From NCBI RefSeq assembly GCF_029626235.1, contig NZ_JARUBO010000005.1, forward strand, positions 2,884,501-2,948,500: a stretch of DNA of 64,000 nucleotides. Direction: 5' to 3'. Below are positions 8,894 to 17,723 of the stretch, in pieces. The first letter of the stretch is position 1. The number at the start of each line of letters is the position of its first letter. The notes under the pieces are model-generated. The model had not been told where the DNA came from. It saw only the letters and a program-made list of their open reading frames with translations, and ran no database searches. A program made the position numbers and the translations under genes. This DNA is from Micromonospora sp. WMMD1120 (lineage in GTDB: Bacteria > Actinomycetota > Actinomycetes > Mycobacteriales > Micromonosporaceae).

Positions 8894-9940
8894 TCAGGCG
8901 GACCTCGCGTAGGTGAGCCGTGCCGCGCTCGGGGCGACGGCGGTCGAACCGCGCACCACCAGCTCGGGGCGGAACAGATATTCCGAGTGCGGGGCGCCGT
9001 GCCCGTTGATCTCGTCGACCAGCGCCCGGACGGCGGCGACCGCCATCGCGGTGACCGGCTGCCGCATGGTGGTCAGCGGCGGGTCGGTGAAGGCCATCAA
9101 CGGCGAGTCGTCGTACCCGACCACGGAGAGGTCGTCGGGCACGCCGAGGCCACGTTGGCGGGCCGCCCGGATCGCGCCGAGCGCCATCAGGTCGGAGCCG
9201 CAGACCACACCTGTGACACCGCGGTCCAGCAGCCGGCCGGTCGCCGCCTCGCCACCCTCCACTCCGAACAGTGACAGCTCGGCCAGGGAATCCAGGTCGG
9301 CCTCGGCGACGCCGGCGAGGCGGGTCATCGCGGAGCGCCAGGCGGCCACCTTGCGTCGCACCGGGACGAACCGGTCCGGGCCGGTGACCAGGCCGATCCG
9401 CCGGTGCCCGAGCGCGACCAGGTGGGCGACGGCGAGTTCGGCCGCCTCCCGGTCGTCGCAGGAGACGAAGGGCGCGCCGATGTCGGGCACGTACCCATTG
9501 ATCATGACGACCGGCATCGGTCGGGCGAGCAGCGCCCGGTAGCGGTCGTGGTTCGCGGCGGTGTCGGCGTGCAGGCCGGAGACGAACACGATCCCGGAGA
9601 CCTGCCGGTCCAGCAGCATCTCGACGTACTCGTCCTCGGTCACACCGCCGGCGGTCTGCGTGCAGAGCACGGGAGTGAACCCGCTCTGCGCCAGTGTGGA
9701 CTCGATGACCTGGGCGAAGGCGGGAAAGATCGGATTGTCCAGCTCCGGCACCACCAGGCCGACCAGTCCGGCGCTGCGCTTGCGGAGTCGGGCCGGACGC
9801 TCGTACCCCAGCACATCGAGAGCGGTGAGGACGGCCTGCCGGGTCTCCGCCGCCACGCCGGGCCGGTCGTTGAGCACGCGCGACACGGTGGCCTCGCTGA
9901 CGTCGGCCTGTTGAGCGATGTCGGACAGTCGAGCGCGCAT
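8894..9940 (-). CDS. LacI-family transcriptional regulator
   Basis: The 348-residue protein has an N-terminal LacI helix-turn-helix (LSDIAQQADVSEATVSRVLN, residues 5-24) with hinge helix, followed by a periplasmic-binding-protein-like sugar-sensor domain (VGLVVPELDNPIFPAFAQ, GIVFVSG, VSCDDREAAELAVAHL, LTTMRQP). ATG 9940 places the helix-turn-helix at the very N-terminus, so the longer frame reaching 10582 is a shadow. It is divergent from a glycosyltransferase gene and has a LacI-type operator about 45 bp upstream, so autoregulation is likely. No sugar transporter or glycosidase is adjacent, so the effector is unknown. Confidence 0.93.
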   Translation of the reverse strand: MRARLSDIAQQADVSEATVSRVLNDRPGVAAETRQAVLTALDVLGYERPARLRKRSAGLVGLVVPELDNPIFPAFAQVIESTLAQSGFTPVLCTQTAGGVTEDEYVEMLLDRQVSGIVFVSGLHADTAANHDRYRALLARPMPVVMINGYVPDIGAPFVSCDDREAAELAVAHLVALGHRRIGLVTGPDRFVPVRRKVAAWRSAMTRLAGVAEADLDSLAELSLFGVEGGEAATGRLLDRGVTGVVCGSDLMALGAIRAARQRGLGVPDDLSVVGYDDSPLMAFTDPPLTTMRQPVTAMAVAAVRALVDEINGHGAPHSEYLFRPELVVRGSTAVAPSAARLTYARSA

Positions 9941-9984
9941 GGCGGCACTGTAGCTCACCGGCAAGTTCTTGCGGGACGCTCGAC

Positions 9985-9992
9985 AAGCGCTT
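9985..9992. promoter_or_regulatory. Candidate LacI-family operator core (AAGCGCTT)
   Basis: This perfect 8-bp palindrome with a central CG has the shape of LacI-family operators. It lies 45 bp upstream of the LacI-type gene. A second small palindrome, GCAAGTTCTTGC, is at 9961-9972. Binding by the adjacent regulator is an inference. Confidence 0.45.
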
Positions 9993-10216
9993 CCGATCGC
10001 TGCAAATCCTTGCCGACCTCGCCCGTCGGCCCCTCCCACGGCCCGGGTCGGGAGGGCCGTGGGCGGTCGATGCCCGACCGTTGGCGGTAGGGTGCTGCGG
10101 CGTCGCTTCGCACGAACGGCGAGAGTGGGCCAGCGAACTCGCGGCGAGCCTGCTTCACTAGCCGCTGGCGAACCGCCGCCCTTCATCCGCCGTCCGGTCC
10201 GCTCCGGGAGACTCTC

Positions 10217-10942
10217 GTGCAACTGTCGATCTTGATGCCGGTCTACAACGAAGAGGAACGCGTCGCGGAGGCCGTGAAGCAGGCCCTCGAGGTGGATTAC
10301 CCGTGCGAGATCGAAATCGTGGTGGTCGACGACGGAAGCACGGACGGCACCGCGCGAGTCCTCGACGGTGTGGACGACGCGCGACTGCGGGTCGTCACGC
10401 ACCCGCGCAACGCGGGCAAGGGCGCGGCGATCAGGACGGCGGTGGCCAGCGCCCGCGGCGAGTACATGGTCATCCTGGACGCCGACCTGGAGTACGACCC
10501 GCAGGACATCCCGAAACTGTTGGCGCCGGTGCTGGACGGCAGCGCGACGGTCGTCTACGGCAACCGCACCTTCGGCAGCCACAGCGCCTACAGCTTCTGG
10601 TACGTGGTGGGCAACCGGGGCGTCACCACCGCGGCGAACATGCTGTTCAACTCCTACATCGGTGATCTGGAGACGTGTTTCAAGCTGATGCCGGTGGAGC
10701 TGTACCGCTCCCTGGACATCCGGTCCCGTGGCTTCGGGATGGAGGCCGAGGTGACGGCGAAGCTGCTGCGGCGGCAGATCCGCCCGTACGACGTGCCGAT
10801 CACCTACCGGGCGCGGGGCCGTGACGAGGGCAAGAAGATCACCTGGCGGGACGGCGTGCAGGCGTTGTGGATCCTGGGCCGGGAGCGGGCCCGGCGTCGC
10901 CCCGCCGTCATCCCCGCCGCCACCTCCCTCAGCAAGCGATGA
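10217..10942 (+). CDS. GT2-family glycosyltransferase (DPM1/polyprenyl-phosphate type)
   Basis: The 241-residue GT-A enzyme would transfer a sugar from a nucleotide-sugar, probably onto polyprenyl phosphate at the inner membrane face. The nucleotide-binding start (MPVYNEEERV), VVDDGSTDGT, the DxD-containing ILDADLEYDPQD near residue 95 and the acceptor-side region around IGDLETCFKLM match the dolichol-phosphate mannosyltransferase-like branch. There is no C-terminal membrane domain. GTG 10217 has GGGAG just upstream. Its stop overlaps the next gene by 4 bp (ATGA). With the GT-C-like protein downstream this may form a lipid-linked sugar pathway for surface glycosylation; that link is inferred. 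Confidence 0.88.
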   Translation: MQLSILMPVYNEEERVAEAVKQALEVDYPCEIEIVVVDDGSTDGTARVLDGVDDARLRVVTHPRNAGKGAAIRTAVASARGEYMVILDADLEYDPQDIPKLLAPVLDGSATVVYGNRTFGSHSAYSFWYVVGNRGVTTAANMLFNSYIGDLETCFKLMPVELYRSLDIRSRGFGMEAEVTAKLLRRQIRPYDVPITYRARGRDEGKKITWRDGVQALWILGRERARRRPAVIPAATSLSKR

Positions 10943-11352
10943 CGACCGCGAAGCGGCCGAACCCGGCGGCGGTGATCCGCGTCGTGGTGGCGCTCGTCGG
11001 AGTGGGCTCTCTGTTGTTGACCGCTCAGGGCGCGGTGCAGGCCACCGAACGTGGCGTCGCCGTCCTGAACGACCGGGAGCACGCCCTCGGCTCGCTGCGG
11101 CGCCACGTGGACTACGAGACGCTGTGGCGCCAGTTCGTCACCCAGGTGCCGCCGGGTAGCCGGGTCAGCGTCACGCCGGCCCCGTTCGACACGGAACTCT
11201 GGCACCAGCGGTTGACCGAGTTCGCCGTGCTGCACGGCTGTGTCGTGGTGGTGCGGGGGGCGGAGCACGACTACGCGGTGGGCCTCGAGCGGGTCCAGCG
11301 GACACGGCCGGCCGACCCCAGTGTGCGGTTGGTCGTCCGGAGGGTCGGTTGA
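10939..11352 (+). CDS. Single-span membrane-anchored protein of unknown function
   Basis: This 137-residue protein has one N-terminal hydrophobic segment (VIRVVVALVGVGSLLLTAQ, about residues 13-31), followed by roughly 100 hydrophilic residues predicted outside the membrane. I do not recognise a family. It is translationally coupled to the GT2 gene (ATGA overlap) and ends 4 nt before the next start, so it belongs to a three-gene unit. A scaffold or accessory role for the two glycosylation proteins is plausible but unproven. Confidence 0.75.
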   Translation: MTTAKRPNPAAVIRVVVALVGVGSLLLTAQGAVQATERGVAVLNDREHALGSLRRHVDYETLWRQFVTQVPPGSRVSVTPAPFDTELWHQRLTEFAVLHGCVVVVRGAEHDYAVGLERVQRTRPADPSVRLVVRRVG

Positions 11353-11356
11353 GGTG

Positions 11357-12736
11357 ATGGATCCCACCCCGCTTCTCGCGGTCCTCGCGGTTCTCGCCGC
11401 CGGTTTCCCGCTGGCCTTCGCGATCGTGCGCGCCCCCTTCCTCGCGCTGGTCCTCGCCCCGCTGACGGCGGCCCTCTCCGGCACGGTCGCGGTGGTCCTG
11501 ATGCTCGTCGTCGGCGGCCCGTTGTCGCTCTGGACCGCTGTGGTGCTGGTCGCCGGCGCGGGCTGGGCCGGTTGGCTGGTACGCCGCCCCGGCCACCGGG
11601 CGCCGTACGGAGGGCTGTCGCACGCGCTGCTGATCGTGCTTCCGCTGCTGCCGCCGTTCCTGCTGATCGCCCAGCCTCCCTCCCAGTGGGACGCGCATTC
11701 CATCTGGTGGCTGCACGCCGGCTACTTCGCCCACGACGGCGAGTACGCCCGCGCGGCGATCGCCAGCCCCGCCCTGGTCTTCTCGCACACCGACTATCCG
11801 CCGCTCGCCTCGGCGCCGGTCGCCGCCGTGTGGAGCGTCGTCGAGCCGGACTTCCGGACCGCCCAGTTCGTCGCCGCGCTGGTCACCTTCTCCGCGATAG
11901 CGACGCTCGTGTACCTCGTCCGGCGGACGCTGGCCGCAGCCCCGGCGCTGGTGGCCTGGGCGCTCGCCATCGCTGTGGGACTGGCGTGCTGGGCCACCGC
12001 CTCCTACGGGGTGGCGGGCGGTCTCGTCGACGCGCTCTGGTCCGCGACCTTCGCCGGGGCGGTGGTGGCGTTGCTGCTCGGTGCCGATCCGCTGCGCCGG
12101 CCCCTGCTGCCGCTGTTGCTGCTGACCGTCGCGGCGCTGACCAAGAACGAGGGGCTGGTGGCCGCGGTGGGCGTCGCCGCGTTGGTCACCGTACGGGCCC
12201 GGGCCGACCTGCGGCGAGCCGCGCTGGCCTGGGTGCCGGTGCTGGCCGGGGGCGCCTGGGCGGCGCTGGTCCGCCTTGTCGGTGCCCGATCGGACATCAC
12301 CTCCGGCGAGGGAGGGCGGCCGCCGCTGGTGGAGGTGTCGGCGCTGGAGCGGTTCCAGCTCACGATCGCCGCCCTGTGGGGCGTGGCCGGCCCGGTGCTG
12401 GCGGGTGCGGCCGTGGCGACGGTGCTCGGCGTCCTGTTCCTGCGCGAGCGGCGTCGGATGGCCGGGCTGGCATCCGACGGCTGGCTCTGGGCGGCCGGCG
12501 GATTCTACCTCGCCGTGCTGGTCTGGACCTACGTGTCCGGCCCGAACGACATCGAGTGGTGGCTGAGGACCTCGGTGGACCGGGTCGCCCTGCCGGTGGT
12601 GCTCCTCGCCGCGGTGAGCTGTGCGGGTTGGGTCGCCGTCGCCTGCGGCGCCGGCCGTGCGCCGACCCCGCACGGGCTCAGCGAGGAGCCACGCGAGCCG
12701 GTCACGTCCGGTGCCACGCCGATGACGACACGCTGA
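11357..12736 (+). CDS. Polytopic membrane protein, GT-C glycosyltransferase-like
   Basis: The 459-residue protein has about ten or more hydrophobic segments. After the first four spans comes a loop with WDAHSIWWLHAGYF and, about 35 residues later, HTDYPPLASAP. An acidic residue in the first large loop and a DYPP-type motif resemble GT-C (PMT/ArnT-like) enzymes that use polyprenyl-linked sugars on the outer face. It follows the GT2 gene that could make such a donor. An ATG at 11357 or the GTG immediately before it starts the protein, with GGAGGG upstream. Family assignment is by pattern only, and the acceptor is unknown. Confidence 0.7.
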   Translation: MDPTPLLAVLAVLAAGFPLAFAIVRAPFLALVLAPLTAALSGTVAVVLMLVVGGPLSLWTAVVLVAGAGWAGWLVRRPGHRAPYGGLSHALLIVLPLLPPFLLIAQPPSQWDAHSIWWLHAGYFAHDGEYARAAIASPALVFSHTDYPPLASAPVAAVWSVVEPDFRTAQFVAALVTFSAIATLVYLVRRTLAAAPALVAWALAIAVGLACWATASYGVAGGLVDALWSATFAGAVVALLLGADPLRRPLLPLLLLTVAALTKNEGLVAAVGVAALVTVRARADLRRAALAWVPVLAGGAWAALVRLVGARSDITSGEGGRPPLVEVSALERFQLTIAALWGVAGPVLAGAAVATVLGVLFLRERRRMAGLASDGWLWAAGGFYLAVLVWTYVSGPNDIEWWLRTSVDRVALPVVLLAAVSCAGWVAVACGAGRAPTPHGLSEEPREPVTSGATPMTTR

Positions 12737-12787
12737 GGGAACCCGTCGGCGGCTCCCACTACTACAAACCGTCGTGCATAGGGAATC

Positions 12788-13138
12788 ATGGCGGGCGTGG
12801 AAGCTCTCAGACTCGTACTCCTCTACGTCCACCTGATCGGGTTCGCGCTCCTTCTCGGCGGCTCGATCGCCCAATACGTCACCGGCCGGCTGCGCATCAA
12901 CGCCGCCATGCTGTGGGGCTCGGTGATCCAGTTGCTGACCGGGCTCGGCCTGGCGGCGCCGCTGCGTGACGGCGACGAGCCGGCCCCGGCGAAACTTGTG
13001 ACGAAGTTGGTTATCGCCGTGCTGATCTTCGTCATGGTCTTCTTCTCCCGGAAGAGGGAGGCGGTCAACCGGGGCCACTTCCTCGCGATCATCGGTCTGA
13101 CCCTGGTCAACGCGGCGGTCGCGGTCTTTTGGCGGTAA
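12788..13138 (+). CDS. Small four-span membrane protein of unknown function
   Basis: The 116-residue product is almost entirely hydrophobic, with four likely membrane helices: LRLVLLYVHLIGFALLLGG, AAMLWGSVIQLLTGLGLAAP, VIAVLIFVMVFF and LAIIGLTLVNAAVAVFW. A His in the first helix (YVHLIGF) and the four-helix size recall small integral-membrane or cytochrome-like proteins, but no function can be assigned. It starts 51 nt after the GT-C-like gene and has no clear ribosome-binding site, so it may have its own promoter. Downstream, 13139-13397 is non-coding and probably carries the promoter of the nucleoside transport operon. Confidence 0.75.
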   Translation: MAGVEALRLVLLYVHLIGFALLLGGSIAQYVTGRLRINAAMLWGSVIQLLTGLGLAAPLRDGDEPAPAKLVTKLVIAVLIFVMVFFSRKREAVNRGHFLAIIGLTLVNAAVAVFWR

Positions 13139-13397
13139 CGTCCGGGGCGGGGGCCGTCCCCGGGAAAACGGACGTCGCGGACGCCTGAGCACTCCGGTAC
13201 CAGCACGAAGAGTGATGTGCCCCACGCAAGGGTTACACCCGGGTAACAGGCGCTCAACAGTCGTGCACGATTGTCGGCCGGTGGGTGGGCGCGGGCGTAC
13301 GCTCCCGTCCGTAACGTGGGACAGCCGGCGGCACACCCGCAGGTCGGCTGATGGGCTGCCACCGCACTAGCGCGGTGTGCAATGGGAAGGAGACGTC

Positions 13398-14483
13398 TTG
13401 CGCTCGGTGCGTGGGATGCGGATCGCCTCGATCGTCGCGGTGGGTGGGCTCGCGCTCTCCGCCGCCGCCTGTGGCGAGGCCCCCGATGATGACAACAACG
13501 CCGGCGGTGGCGCCAAGAAGTTCAGCGCCTGCATGGTGACCGACGTCGGCGGCATCGACGACAAGTCGTTCAACACCTCGGCCTGGAAGGGTCTGCAGGA
13601 GGCCAAGGCCGCCAACGACAACATCGACATCAAGTACGTCGCGTCGAAGGCCGAGGCCGACTACGAGCCGAACCTGACGCAGTACGTCAACCAGAAGTGC
13701 AACTTCATCCTGGCGGTCGGTGGCCTGATGGCCAACGCCACCTCCAAGATCGCCAAGGCGAACCCGAACCAGCAGTTCGGCATCGTCGACGCCAACCCGG
13801 GTGACGCCAACGTCTACCCGATGCAGTTCGACACCGCGCAGGCCGCGTTCCAGGCCGGCTACCTGGCCGCGGGGATGAGCAAGAGCGGCAAGGTGGGCAC
13901 CTACGGTGGCCTGCCGATCCCGCCGGTGACGATCTTCATGGACGGCTTCGTCGACGGCGTGGCGCACTACAACAAGACCAAGGGCAAGAACGTCCAGGCG
14001 CTGGGTTGGAACAAGGAGACCCAGAAGGGCTCCTTCACCAACGACTTCGCCAAGCAGGACGAGGGCAAGAAGGTCTCCGACGCGCTGGTCGCCCAGGGCG
14101 CGGACATCATCATGCCGGTGGCCGGCGGCTCCGGCCTCGGCACCACCGCCGCGGCCAAGGCGTCGGGCGGCAAGTACAACACCATCTGGGTGGACGTCGA
14201 CGGCTGCGAGAGCACCCCGGACTGCTCGGCGATCATCACGACCGTGGTCAAGAACATCCCGGAGGCCGTCAAGGAGGCCGTGGTCAAGGCCGCCGGTGGC
14301 GAGAAGCTGCAGGCGACCCCGGGCTTCGTCGGCACCCTGGCCAACACCGGTGTCTCGATCGCCCCGTACCACGACTTCGACAGCAAGGTTCCGGCCGAGC
14401 TGAAGGCCGAGGTCGACAAGATCAAGGCGGACATCGCCGCCGGCACCATCACCGTCACCTCGAAGGCCCAGCCGACCAAGTGA
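13398..14483 (+). CDS. Bmp-family (PnrA-like) nucleoside-binding lipoprotein
   Basis: This 361-residue lipoprotein is the extracellular substrate-binding subunit of an ABC importer. Its signal peptide ends in the lipobox LSAAAC (Cys about residue 22). The mature part has the Bmp/PnrA pattern: CMVTDVGGIDDKSFN, then KYVASKAEADYEPNL, VGGLM, FQAGYLAAGMSKSGKVGTYGG and VDVDGC. PnrA-type proteins bind purine nucleosides, and the downstream deaminase and phosphorylase genes support nucleosides as substrate. I chose the TTG at 13398 because GGAAGGAG lies 5 nt upstream; the upstream in-frame ATG at 13377 has no such signal. A hairpin after the gene may let it be made in excess over the transporter subunits. 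Confidence 0.9.
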   Translation: MRSVRGMRIASIVAVGGLALSAAACGEAPDDDNNAGGGAKKFSACMVTDVGGIDDKSFNTSAWKGLQEAKAANDNIDIKYVASKAEADYEPNLTQYVNQKCNFILAVGGLMANATSKIAKANPNQQFGIVDANPGDANVYPMQFDTAQAAFQAGYLAAGMSKSGKVGTYGGLPIPPVTIFMDGFVDGVAHYNKTKGKNVQALGWNKETQKGSFTNDFAKQDEGKKVSDALVAQGADIIMPVAGGSGLGTTAAAKASGGKYNTIWVDVDGCESTPDCSAIITTVVKNIPEAVKEAVVKAAGGEKLQATPGFVGTLANTGVSIAPYHDFDSKVPAELKAEVDKIKADIAAGTITVTSKAQPTK

Positions 14484-14541
14484 CGACCGACCGGCCGCTC
14501 CGGTGAGATCATCGGGGAGGTCGGCGGGGGACAGGTACCAC

Positions 14542-14594
14542 CGATCGGCCGCTTCGGCCCCGCGGGTGACCGTGGGGGTCGGAGCGGCCGATCG
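14542..14594 (+). terminator. Hairpin between the binding-protein and ATPase genes (terminator or attenuator)
   Basis: Arms 14542-14561 and 14575-14594 pair at 18 of 20 positions. Such a structure commonly makes transcription stop partially after a highly expressed substrate-binding-protein gene. A TAGGCT hexamer at 14638-14643 downstream could serve a second promoter for the ATPase and permeases. Confidence 0.5.
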
Positions 14595-14673
14595 CGCACC
14601 ATGTCGGCCGGGCCGTTCCGGCCGGGTCGACGGCAGCTAGGCTGCACCATCGCTCGCACTCCAGGAGGTTGCG

Positions 14674-16335
14674 CTGAGACTCGAACTGCGCGGCATCACC
14701 AAGCGGTTCGGTGATCTGGTCGCCAACGACCACATCGACCTGACGGTGGAGCCTGGAGAGATTCACGCCCTGCTCGGCGAGAACGGCGCGGGCAAGTCGA
14801 CACTGATGAACGTGCTCTACGGGCTCTACCAGCCCGACGAGGGCGAGATCCTGGTCGACGGCAAGCCGTTGAAGCTGCGCGGTCCGTCCGACGCCATCGC
14901 CGCCGGGATCGGCATGGTGCACCAGCACTTCATGCTGGTGCCGGTCTTCACCGTCGCCGAGAACATCATGCTCGGCGCCGAGCAGACCCGGGGCGGCATC
15001 GCCGGCTTCCTGGACCGGCGGCGTGCCCGGCGTGAGGTCACCGAGGTGTCCGAGCGCTACAACCTGCGGGTCGACCCGGACGCGGTGATCGAGGACCTGC
15101 CGGTCGGCATCCAGCAGCGGGTCGAGATCGTCAAGGCGCTCACCCGCGACGTCGACCTGCTCATCCTGGACGAGCCGACAGCGGTGCTCACCCCCCAGGA
15201 GACCGAGGAGTTGCTGGCGGTCATGCGGTCGCTCAAGGCGGCCGGCAAGTCGATCGTCTTCATCACCCACAAACTCGGCGAGGTCAAGGCCATCGCCGAC
15301 CGGATCACGGTGATCCGGCGCGGGAAGACCGTCGGCACCGCCTCGCCGGAGGCCAGCCGGGACGAGCTGGCCGCGCTGATGGTCGGGCGCAACGTCCGGC
15401 TCACCGTCGACAAGGCGCCGGCCACGCCGGGTGAGCCGGTGCTGGAGGTGAGCGGGCTCGTCGTCGACGACGACCGGCAGATCCGCGCCGTCGACGGGGT
15501 CGACCTGACCGTACGGGCCGGCGAGGTGCTCGGCGTGGCGGGCGTGCAGGGCAACGGTCAGACCGAGCTGATCGAGGCGATCATGGGTCTGCGCCCGATG
15601 CTCGCCGGCACCGTCAGCCTGGCCGGCGACCGGATCGACGGCTGGAAGCCCAAGAGGGTGCTCCGCGCCGGGGTCGGCTACGTGCCGGAGGACCGCAGCG
15701 TTGACGGCCTGGTCAAGGAGTTCAGTGTCGCGGAGAACCTGGTGCTGGACATCTACGACCGGCCGCCGTTCGGCGCCGGGCTCGCGCTGAAGCCGGACGC
15801 CATCGCCGCGTCCGCGAAGGAGCGCATCGAGCAGTTCGACGTCCGTACCTCGTCGGCGGACGCCGCGGTGGGCACCCTCTCCGGCGGTAACCAGCAGAAG
15901 GTGATCGTGGCCCGGGAGCTGTCCCGGCCGCTGAAGCTGTTCATCGCCGCCCAGCCGACCCGCGGCGTCGACGTGGGGTCGATCGAGTTCATCCACAGCC
16001 AGATCGTCCACGAGCGGGACATCGGCACCGCCGTCATGGTGGTCAGCAGCGAGCTGGACGAGGTCATCGGGCTGGCCGACCGAATCGCGGTGATGTACCG
16101 GGGCCGGATCATCGGCATCGTCGGACCGGACACCCCGCGCGAGGAGATCGGCCTGCTGATGGCCGGTATCAGCCCGGACGCGGCCCACGACGCCGTCGCG
16201 GCCTCCGGGGCCGACGAGCCCGGCGCGGTAGCCGCGGCCCACGACACCGGCGCGGCATCCGCGGCCGACAAGCCCGGCGCGGCAGACGGGAGCCCGGCGA
16301 GCGACGCGGGCTCCGCGAGCGAGGACGAGGCATGA
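14674..16335 (+). CDS. Nucleoside ABC transporter, duplicated ATPase subunit
   Basis: The 553-residue protein has two fused ATPase domains of the ribose/nucleoside (YufO/NupA) type and energises uptake at the membrane. The first domain has Walker [10 protein letters not shown], a degenerate signature ([10 protein letters not shown]) and Walker [12 protein letters not shown]. The second has a degenerate Walker A (GVQGNGQTE), a canonical signature LSGGNQQKV and [11 protein letters not shown]. The start is unusual: in frame, only a CTG at 14674 follows AGGAGG with 5-nt spacing and yields the family N-terminus [12 protein letters not shown]. The first ATG/GTG (14743) would delete the first beta strands. 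The C-terminal 45 residues are an Ala/Asp/Pro-rich tail. Its stop overlaps the first permease by 4 bp. Confidence 0.9.
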   Translation: MRLELRGITKRFGDLVANDHIDLTVEPGEIHALLGENGAGKSTLMNVLYGLYQPDEGEILVDGKPLKLRGPSDAIAAGIGMVHQHFMLVPVFTVAENIMLGAEQTRGGIAGFLDRRRARREVTEVSERYNLRVDPDAVIEDLPVGIQQRVEIVKALTRDVDLLILDEPTAVLTPQETEELLAVMRSLKAAGKSIVFITHKLGEVKAIADRITVIRRGKTVGTASPEASRDELAALMVGRNVRLTVDKAPATPGEPVLEVSGLVVDDDRQIRAVDGVDLTVRAGEVLGVAGVQGNGQTELIEAIMGLRPMLAGTVSLAGDRIDGWKPKRVLRAGVGYVPEDRSVDGLVKEFSVAENLVLDIYDRPPFGAGLALKPDAIAASAKERIEQFDVRTSSADAAVGTLSGGNQQKVIVARELSRPLKLFIAAQPTRGVDVGSIEFIHSQIVHERDIGTAVMVVSSELDEVIGLADRIAVMYRGRIIGIVGPDTPREEIGLLMAGISPDAAHDAVAASGADEPGAVAAAHDTGAASAADKPGAADGSPASDAGSASEDEA

Positions 16336-17720
16336 CCAACCCCCCCAACCCGCCGCAGTCGTCCGGCTCGCCGGACAAGGAACCGGCGAGCGAGGCGCAG
16401 GCAGCGCAGGACGCGCTCGGCAACACCGAGCGCGCCGAGGTCGCCACCGGACCGGACGGCACCGCCGCGAAGCCGGAGCGGAGCCCGACCGGTGAGCCGA
16501 AGCCGAGCCTGGGCCGGCTGTTCCTGGACAACCTCTGGGCCGCCAACACGTTCACCGTGACGCTGTTGTCGTTGGTGCTGGCGATCGTGGTCGGCGCGGT
16601 GCTGATGATCATCTCTGATCCGGCGGTGCTCTCCACCTACTCGTACATCACCGCCCGTCCGTCGGACGCGATCAACTCGAGCTGGACGCTGGTCAGCGAG
16701 GCGTACGCGAACCTGTTCAAGGGCTCGATCTTCGACCCGGAGGCGTTCTCCGCCTGGGTGAACGGCGACGGCGGTTGGCAGGTCGTGCTCGCGCCGATCT
16801 CCGAGACCCTGACGTACGCGGCGCCGCTGGTCTTCACCGGTCTGTCGGTGGCGCTCGCGTTCCGGGGCGGCCTGTTCAACATCGGCGCCCAGGGGCAGGC
16901 CACCCTCGGCGTGATCCTGGCGGCGGTGGCCGGCTTCGCGCTGCCCCTGCCGCCCGGCCTGCACGTGCTGGTGGCGGTGCTGGCCGGCGCGCTGGGCGGG
17001 GCGATCTGGGGCTTTATCCCCGGCATCCTCAAGGCCCGGGCCGGCGCGCACGAGGTGATCAACACGATCATGCTCAACTACATCGCCACGTACTTCCTCA
17101 CCTGGCTGATCGTGCAGAACGGCGTGCAGGACCCGACCCGGACCGACGCGATCAGCAAGGCGGTGGACAGCTCCGCGCAACTGCCCCGCCTGCTCGGCGA
17201 CAACCTCCGGGTGCACGCCGGCATCCTGCTCGCGGTGCTGGCCACCTGGGCGGTCGCCTGGTTGCTGAACCGCTCCACGCTCGGCTTCGAGCTGCGCGCG
17301 GTCGGGGCGAACCCGGACGCCGCCCGCACCGCCGGCATCAGCGTCACCAAGACGTACGTCCTGATCATGGTCTTCGCCGGCATCCTGGCGGGCCTCGGTG
17401 GCTCGAACATGGTGCTCGGCTCCACCGCCAGCGCGTTGACCCCGCTGGTCGTCGCGCAGATCGGCTTCGACGGCATCCTGGTGGCGCTGCTCGGGCGGGT
17501 GAAGCCCTGGGGGGTGCTGCTCGCCGCGCTGCTGTTCGGGGCGCTCCAGGCCGGTGGCAACCGGATGCAGTCGTACTCGGGGATCTCGCTGGAGCTGGTG
17601 ACGGTGCTCCAGGCGTTGATCGTCATCTTCATCGCCGCGCCGGCCCTGGTAAAGGCGATCTTCCAGCTCCGGGCGGCCCGCGCCGCCCGGCTGCAGACGA
17701 GCCTGGCGAAGGGCTGGTAA
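16332..17720 (+). CDS. Nucleoside ABC transporter permease 1
   Basis: The 462-residue protein belongs to the branched-chain/ribose-type permease family (BPD_transp_2). A 60-residue hydrophilic N-terminal extension rich in Pro, Ser and Glu precedes about nine membrane segments. The conserved [15 protein letters not shown] (about residues 178-192) and the cytoplasmic [12 protein letters not shown] are typical of the larger permease in nucleoside importers. It starts inside the ATPase stop codon (ATGA) and is followed 3 nt later by the second permease, so the three are translated as a unit. Confidence 0.93.
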   Translation: MTNPPNPPQSSGSPDKEPASEAQAAQDALGNTERAEVATGPDGTAAKPERSPTGEPKPSLGRLFLDNLWAANTFTVTLLSLVLAIVVGAVLMIISDPAVLSTYSYITARPSDAINSSWTLVSEAYANLFKGSIFDPEAFSAWVNGDGGWQVVLAPISETLTYAAPLVFTGLSVALAFRGGLFNIGAQGQATLGVILAAVAGFALPLPPGLHVLVAVLAGALGGAIWGFIPGILKARAGAHEVINTIMLNYIATYFLTWLIVQNGVQDPTRTDAISKAVDSSAQLPRLLGDNLRVHAGILLAVLATWAVAWLLNRSTLGFELRAVGANPDAARTAGISVTKTYVLIMVFAGILAGLGGSNMVLGSTASALTPLVVAQIGFDGILVALLGRVKPWGVLLAALLFGALQAGGNRMQSYSGISLELVTVLQALIVIFIAAPALVKAIFQLRAARAARLQTSLAKGW

Positions 17721-17723
17721 CTG

